DNA of 64,000 nt from positions 216,409 through 280,408 of the forward strand of contig SCFE01000090.1 in the NCBI GenBank assembly GCA_004352715.1. Direction: 5' to 3'. The notes below the pieces were generated by a model. It worked only from the letters and a program-made list of their open reading frames with translations, made no database searches and was not told the origin of the DNA. Positions 58,146 to 64,000 of the stretch are shown here, in pieces (within the stretch, counting starts at the first letter, position 1; each line of letters starts with the position of its first letter). The translations under genes were made by a program, and so were the position numbers. Source of the DNA: Hofstenia miamia. Lineage: Eukaryota > Xenacoelomorpha > Acoela.

Positions 58146-58480
58146 TCTGGTAAGACTTTGAGCAGTCCAGCGAGAGATATAAAGCTTTGCTAAATCAACT
58201 GTCTTCGTGTTGTCAAGTTCAAGAAGCCTGGCTCTAACTTGCTCAGAGCTCAAGCCAGAAGCTAGAGCATCCCATAAGAGTGTAAATTACGATGTTGCTC
58301 TGTGTTCAAAGCTGTAATTTCACATGCTTCAACCAAAATCTTAATTTGCTTGATAAAATCCAAGATAGACTCACACTCTTTTTGATGACATGCTAATAGT
58401 TTATGCTTTGCATATATTACCCGCGTTGGTCTATCAAATTGGCAATCCAGTACAGTAATCACGTCATTGAAGATCATAGA
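58146..58480 (-). pseudogene. Ty3/Gypsy-type gag remnant
   Basis: Minus strand reads VIYAKHKLLACHQKECESI, then DFIKQIKILVEACEI, TALNTEQHRN, and in the next frame DALASGLSSEQVRARLLELD and AKLYISRWTAQSL. This parallels the animal Gypsy gag pattern ARHKL..R.Q..ESL..F...L..L...C, then RDAFI.GL.S..IR.RLLE. One frameshift at about 58260. No protease or pol is nearby, and no LTR was found. Confidence 0.65.
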
Positions 58481-59504
58481 CGTTCGTAATAGAGAATAAA
58501 AGTCAGGACCAGCATGTGATTTGAGAAAGGGTAACTGTTCTCTGTTACTTCATTGATTTGTAACCCAACAGTGAACACGGACTTCCACCTATTCCATGTC
58601 CCAGGAGTCGGGTCAACCGGGAGAATTTACATAACAAGAAATAAAAGTGCATTTATGCAAACCCATACATTTTTAGTTTAAATCATACCTCAGGTGAAAT
58701 TTCCAAATACATTGTGGTAAAAATATAAATATATTAATTTCGATTATTCAATGTGTTTTACTCGTATTAATATAAAACTAATATATGCGCTTTGCTCAGT
58801 ACATAATTTATTGAGGATGTTTTTGTGTATAAATATAGAGAATATTTGATTACATTTTTTTAATGAAAATTTACATCGTTCTTTTTTTGTGTTTAAAATT
58901 TTCACATTGAAGCCCAAATAGGTTTTATTTTATGCCTCTTCAATGAACTCGCAACAATTTCATTACAATAAAACCTTATTTTAAAATAAGGTTTTATTGT
59001 GGAAAATGTTGATTACAATACAACCAACACATTTAAATGTCAAAAGAAGATATTTCATTAAATCTACTAAGCAATGATAATTTGTTGAGTAAATCATAAT
59101 TGAATAACGCGTTAACAGGGCTGTAGTCAAGGATATGCACAGGTATACGCCGTCTAACGTTCATTTAGCATGACCTCCTAGCGTGTATCCGCTGAAAACT
59201 TCAACGTTTGCATGAATATGCACTTCTCTTATACGCTGTTATAAATTGGCAATTAGCGTATACTTCTGTAAATTTTAGGACTGAACCCTTGCTCGTTAAT
59301 TGACAAAATTGCCAAATCGATTGCTTTCAAATTATGTGAAGAGGAAGTACATGCTGTTAGGTGCAAGACAAGTGAAATGCCCGTACTTTTGATAGCTTTA
59401 TGAAGAATCAGTTAACCGACACTACAGTAGTAAATTTATTTGAATTTTCAGTAATAATTGCATATCTACAGACCCATAGTAATTGGACCCAGGCGATACT
59501 GTAC
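58481..59504. other. No gene seen; contains a 36-bp perfect palindrome
   Basis: Noncoding. The palindrome at 58965-59000 is ACAATAAAACCTTATTTT followed by its exact complement. Confidence 0.5.
58965..59000. repeat. Perfect 36-bp palindrome
   Basis: The 18-base half ACAATAAAACCTTATTTT is followed directly by its reverse complement, with no loop. Confidence 0.9.
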
Positions 59505-59512
59505 ATCCGTGC

Positions 59513-59856
59513 CAGGGATTTCGAGTCTAGTTCGATTTACTCGGACCGAGTTCGAATTTTTACGTTTCGAGTTTGAGTATTTTTTTAAATGCAATTCCGA
59601 ATTCAATCGAGTTTTTTTCTAACTCCGAGTTTTTTAGGGTAAAAAACATTTATTTTACAATAATTCTAAGCTAAAAAATAGTTTTTGTGATTGGTAAGAA
59701 AATTGATATTTAAAAAAAATTAATTTTTACGGTATTTTCGAGTGGATTTTCGAACGAGGTCGAGTTTTGATGATTTCTCTTCCGAGTTTTTCCGATCGAG
59801 TTTTGCGAGCCCATTCGAGTTCGAGTTCTTAACATTCCAAGTGCTCGAAAACCCTG
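59513..59856. mobile_element. Short non-autonomous hAT MITE with CGAG repeats, 344 bp
   Basis: Starts CAGGGATTTCGAG and ends CTCGAAAACCCTG, an inverted repeat with one mismatch. Flanks are ATCCGTGC (59505-59512) and ATCCGTAC (59857-59864), 7 of 8 matching. The word CGAGTT or a close variant recurs about a dozen times inside. Confidence 0.85.
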
Positions 59857-59954
59857 ATCCGTACTATACAAAATATATTTATAACAATATTAGCGGAATG
59901 TATACTATTTATGAATTAAAAATTTATGCAACGCTGTCACGTTAGCTATTAATT

Positions 59955-60110
59955 CGATTTTACTAATTGGTAAATAAAATGTGGAAATAAATACAAATCG
60001 GGAAAACAAATTCTCTAAAAACGCAAAGCGGTTGTAAAGTATAAAAGTTCCAAAATATTTAATAATCTCAAGTGAGAAGGATTTGATGTACACTAAAAAT
60101 GTATAGAATT
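59955..60110. repeat. Left copy of a repeat flanking the minus-strand LINE
   Basis: Shares TTTTACT, GGTAAATAAAATGTG, CAAAGCGGTTG, AAAGTATAAAAGTTC and TACACTAAAAAT in the same order with 63735-63850, in direct orientation. Confidence 0.7.
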
Positions 60111-60261
60111 ACTTTTACTTTGATAGCTATATTTAACTTTTCATCTACATTGTCTAGTTTTTACATATTTACAAAATTGCAAACCTTACAATAAGTAACT
60201 TATATGTACAGTATTTACAAAATTAAACAATATGTACAATATAGACAAGAAAAAATATAAG

Positions 60262-61080
60262 CTACACAAGGACAGAATTAAAAAAAACAATTAAAAGACA
60301 AAAAAATAAAAAATACATATAGATAAAAAATAATTTGCAGCTAGTAATTTCTCCAAACATTTGATTTAGTGTTATACCATATTCATATTGGTTTGCGAGT
60401 AGGTTCTCCTTCAGCAGTTTTTTAAACCGATTTATGTTTGGTACTTTTCGAATATTGATTGGCAATTTGTTCCAAAGTCCGGAAACTGTTAAAGAAAAAG
60501 AGAAATTCCAATATTTTGAATTTATTTGAGTACTGTTTATCTTCGATCTAGTATTCAGATTCAGGTATATTTTTAAAAAATTACTGTCTTGGTGGTTATT
60601 AATCGATTTGTATGTGTAAATTAAACTGCTGAACTTTTGTAATGAAGATTGGATTGTAAAGTGTGTATCGTTTCATCTGTCCTGAATTTTTTGATGTTAA
60701 CATAGTACGAATACACCTGTTAAATACTCTATTTAATCTGACTTGCTGATCTGAGCTTATGTTGGTTAACAATATACAAGCATATCTGTATTGACTCAAT
60801 ACAATAGCTACTATTAGCGCTTTACTGCTACTAACCTTCTTTAATTGTTTTAGATATTCTATCCCAATAGCCATTTTCCGTATGTTAGATGTTATGAAGT
60901 TATCATATGTTAAACCGCTGTCAAGTTCGACGCCCAGATAGTGAACTACTTTTGTTTGTGGAATTGGTTGATGAACTTCCGAAACATGAAGTGATATTTG
61001 TTTTGCGACCGCATCCACCCTGCGTGGACGAAAGATTATGAACTGTGTTTTCTCCTCATTTAACGTCAGTTTGTTTTCTA
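60262..61080 (-). pseudogene. LINE reverse transcriptase thumb and C-terminus
   Basis: Reads NKLTLNEEKTQFIIFRPRR (61020-61078), then TKVVHYLGVELDSGLTYDNF, IVLSQYRYACILLTN and, near 60400-60500, SGLWNKLPINIRKVPNINRF. The order is that of RT thumb, then the LWN.LP...R C-terminal segment. A gap in similarity at about 60530-60600 suggests a break. Confidence 0.7.
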
Positions 61081-61111
61081 TTTAGAAAATGCCACTTATT
61101 CTTTGCTCCAA

Positions 61112-61800
61112 CTAATTGTTCGAAAAAATGCTTGGAACGTTTTCCCAATAGTCGATATTTGCTTTATAGTATGTAGTCTTTATGTTTTCATACTTTTGGC
61201 TATTTTTTAACGTTTGCTCTTTCATAAACTCACTCCATGCATTTTTCTTATCCTTTTCTAATTTGTTAATGTGTGGATCTTTTGTGTTATTGTATGAATT
61301 TTTTCTTAATATACTTATCTCTGTAAGGTGCAAATATGTTCAAACCGATGTTGAGTTGTTTAAGGATGAACGTGCACATCTCATTTGTACTATTGAATAT
61401 GACAGGGCGAAATGTTAGCTCGCATTTTAGGGTAAAATTGAATATAATACGTTCCAGAATTAAAGATAACAAAAGCAGTTTTCCAAAAATCTTTCCATGA
61501 GGCTTGAGCAAGAATGAAAAGGAATAGGAAATACACAGCAGATGGAAGATGGAAGCAATTTGTTACAGTGATGAAGGACGAAATTCGGAATGTAATCACA
61601 GCCATAAGCTGGTGAGTCGTCAACGTTTTTGAGTAACGGTTCAACTTCTACAGAGATAGCGACATCAATCAAGTTGATTTCGTCAAGGGGTCCGTCAAAA
61701 GTAGCAGAGGAATCAACCAAATCAGCATTTTTAAAGACCGAAACAAAACAATAATTAAACAGATTCGCATTGGATAGACTGCAGGAAGCATTACGCATAT
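61112..61800 (-). pseudogene. LINE RT N-terminal segment and linker pieces
   Basis: The frame 61460-61798 has NLFNYCFVSVFKNADLVDSS, then SPAYGCDYIPNFVLHHCNKLL, the FN..F.SVF and K..G.D.IP..+L..C segments that open RT. A second piece, KNAWSEFMKEQ, lies at 61112-61333, where an EN-RT linker pattern (KN..Y..K) is plausible, but its position after the RT start is out of order. Rearrangement or two overlapping copies would explain it. Confidence 0.5.
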
Positions 61801-62179
61801 TCCATACAAGTTTAGAAGGTAAAGAGTTAGACTTAGAGAACGGAGTAGTTTGAAGCTGCTACGAGTGTCGTTGCTCATTATAGATGAGAGTAGACAAGAT
61901 TTGTCTGCGTCTCTTCAAAGCAGTAAGTGGAGTCCATTGCTTCTTGAGAGCTCTGAAAGTGGTGTTCTTACAGTTGATCAGACGCATTGAGTAAGAGGTA
62001 TAATAGAAAGGGGCATCGATACGCTTACAACGTTTCGTAGGAAGCGAAATGACGAAGGCCTCGTAAAAAAAATTTGCCGGCGCTGATCAAAAGCTAAATC
62101 AATCGAATGATAGGCAAAGATGTAGTTATAAAGATTGGTAAGGTTGTTGGAGAAGCAGATAGCATTGAAATTAGATCAG

Positions 62180-62960
62180 ATTGATGGAGTTTGGCAGGTG
62201 GAATAGCACAGGAAAGTGATCCGAAATTTTAATATTGGTAATAACCTGCCAAGTAAGGTTCTGCTGAGAAAGCATGACGTCTAGGATATTCCCACAATGA
62301 TGCATTGGTTCATCAATTTGCTGTTGCAGATTAGCGTTGTAAATATTATATATATATATATANNNNNNNNNNNNNNNNNNNNNNNNNNNNNNNNNNNNNN
62401 NNNNNNNNNNNNNNNNNNNNNNNNNNNNNNNNNNNNNNNNNNNNNNNNNNNNNNNNNNNNNNNNNNNNNNNNNNNNNNNNNNNNNNNNNNNNNNNNNNNN
62501 NNNNNNNNNNNNNNNNNNNNNNNNNNNNNTATATTATATATATATATATATATAGAAGCATGTCACAATCATTGACTGAACATAAAGTTTCCAGTTTAGG
62601 CCCAGAAGATTAAGATTGTTGCAGAGCGGAAAGGAAGTAATTTAGTTCTTGATGTAATCAATAAAAAGAGCAGAGGATACGTGATAGTTAAATTATATGG
62701 GAGGGTTGTAAATCAGGAAGAACATAGTAGATTGGCTGAAGTCAGTTAAAAGGCAAGCTGCAAGAAATTCAAATGCAGGTATAGAAACAACCACAACAGT
62801 TAAATTAGTGGAAAGACGAAAGGCAATGAAGATACCACCATGCGGTCTGAACAAGAAACGATTTGTGCCAGAAGATTTCAGAGGAGTTAATTGAGGAGTC
62901 AAGCCATGTTTCTTTTAGAAATATTAGCTGAGAGTTAACTTGGTAGATAATCTTGCAAAC
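62180..62960 (-). pseudogene. LINE endonuclease remnant
   Basis: Minus strand reads LIFLKETWLDSSINSSEIF (62880-62940, TETWL motif), then FRPHGGIFIAFRLSTN (62800-62850, GG.+IA strand). On the other side of the gap it reads QIDEPMHHCGNILDVMLSQQ and KISDHFPVLFHLPN (62190-62330), the Q.V..PTH..GNILDL and SDH motifs. Several frameshifts. Confidence 0.7.
62346..62555. repeat. TA microsatellite with a 167-N gap inside the LINE
   Basis: TA repeats on both sides of N at 62363-62529. It interrupts the LINE endonuclease. Confidence 0.9.
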
Positions 62961-63199
62961 GTCGAGGCGTTTGGTGAGACTGTATACTTTGTAAAAAAAT
63001 GTATATTAATTAATATCCAAGAGAGGTCAAAACCAGATAGTCAGTTTTTGTCAAGATCTATGAGAAATTCACAATAAAACAATTTGAGATTATCGTCGTC
63101 AAGCATTGAGTAACGTTTGGCATTTGTTCCAGTAGGCGGTTTTCCTTTGATAAGAATTTGCAAATAAAGACTAAAGATATCTGAAAGAAGACATTTTGT

Positions 63200-63800
63200 G
63201 CCGCTTCGCCAGAATTTTTCGAGCTGTCCAGGTAACTAATAATAGCCTGGGCTTCCCAGACACTTTTTCTTCATATGATTCGAGACGTCTGACGGCATTC
63301 ACCTCTTGAACTGGCTCAGAAAGATAAGAGAGAATGCATTGCATTCCGTACTATGAGAAACGTTAGTACCTTTTTCTGGAATACCAGTAATACGGATGGT
63401 GCACTTAGGACTCTCTGTAGAAGAAAAGCTCGGCTTAGGAGGATTTAGTTTGGGTTGGGGAACACTCGATAGCCTGTAATTGATTAACTTTTCGACAATG
63501 GCAGGAAGAGTGGAGAGCAAACAATTTTTCACAGTGTTTTCAATTACAAGATTGACGGAAGATATAAGTGTAGGTTTGGTTAGGCATGCTTCACAAGAGA
63601 CTTAACTTTCAGGATCTTTGGCATTAGGTCGGCTGGAATACTGCTGCAGGAGTAGTGAAACTAGGAGTCGCAGGTGTCGTAGCAGATCTAGTCTTCGCCA
63701 TTGTCACTGCCGTGTGTACACTTTGAACATCGGTTTTACTCATCGGTAAATAAAATGTGCAAATAAAAATCAGGAGAGCAAATAATCTGATAATACAAAG
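63200..63800 (-). pseudogene. Probable LINE ORF1 remnant
   Basis: The frame near 63299-63532 has SPKCTIRITGIPEKGTN, recalling the RITGIPE lead-in of LINE ORF1 RNA-binding domains. Upstream, MAKTRSATTPATP (about 63660-63700) is a low-complexity start. Assigned by position upstream of the endonuclease, and weakly by motif. Confidence 0.45.
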
Positions 63801-63850
63801 CGGTTGCAAAGTATAAAAGTTCTATTTTATTTACACTAAAAATTTATAGA
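63735..63850. repeat. Right copy of the repeat flanking the minus-strand LINE
   Basis: Direct copy, with substitutions and indels, of 59955-60110. It lies at the 5' end of the minus-strand LINE. Confidence 0.7.
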
Positions 63851-64000
63851 TTTTCATGAATAGACTTTTAGAGCTTGTAATTTGTCAAACAATGGTTATT
63901 TTATGGATCTTAAGTTTTCTGTGTGCTATTGTCTTTAAATATACACTGCGTGCTATCGCGGTTTACCACGTGCTATGAATTTGGCTAAATAAGTAGTTAT

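Larger units (their letters stand above)
60262..63850 (-). mobile_element. LINE on the minus strand, decayed
   Basis: In minus orientation: 5' region (63735-63850), ORF1 (about 63800-63200), endonuclease (62960-62180), RT start (61800-61100), RT thumb and C-terminus (61080-60262). It is broken by frameshifts, stops and a TA repeat with a 167-N gap. The RT palm is not seen. Confidence 0.7.

Overview
This is an A+T-rich eukaryotic window, almost certainly from an invertebrate animal. Its genes are split by GT-AG introns with short T-rich acceptors (often TTTAG). Dead mobile elements fill much of the rest, and six runs of N mark a draft scaffold. The species cannot be named from the sequence. 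Animal ancestry is inferred from a microcephalin-type gene and CR1/L2-like LINEs.

Two host genes are visible. (1) A complete 18-exon microcephalin (MCPH1) homologue runs on the minus strand from 56965 to 35034. All splice phases agree and the deduced protein is 865 aa: an N-terminal BRCT domain, a long disordered middle with a repeated STIPETS-like motif, and a C-terminal BRCT pair. Its introns hold a LINE, several MITEs and two assembly gaps. (2) A divergent actin-like gene is split. Exon 1 lies on the minus strand (13641-13934). Exons 2-3 lie on the plus strand (8660-9048, 9736-10102). A 1000-N gap separates the two parts. Joined, they give a 349-aa actin fold with a shortened D-loop, so the left contig may be scaffolded in the wrong orientation.

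Layout. 1-2700: LINE fragments in opposite orientations and a 35-bp minisatellite. 2700-7590: no genes seen. 7.6-8.0 kb: hAT transposase end. 8.6-13.9 kb: split actin-like gene, gap and a LINE tail. 14.7-18.2 kb: two related piggyBac copies around a Tc1 fragment. 19-20 kb: LINE remnant. 20.7-22.5 kb: whole but decayed hAT element with exact 8-bp target duplications. 22.6-31.5 kb: mostly featureless, with a LINE end and a gap-edge duplication. 31.6-34.4 kb: Tc1-like pseudogene, then a hAT element with a second hAT nested in it. 35.0-57.0 kb: MCPH1 gene. 57.7-58.5 kb: fragments of LINE reverse transcriptase and Ty3/Gypsy gag. 59.5-63.9 kb: short hAT MITE and a minus-strand LINE with similar sequence at both ends.

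Most of the notable structure is transposon biology: several hAT insertions with matching 8-bp duplications, three Harbinger-like foldback MITEs inside MCPH1 introns, and a LINE with SGNH-hydrolase and 2A-like segments. No operon, CRISPR array, rRNA or convincing tRNA was seen.
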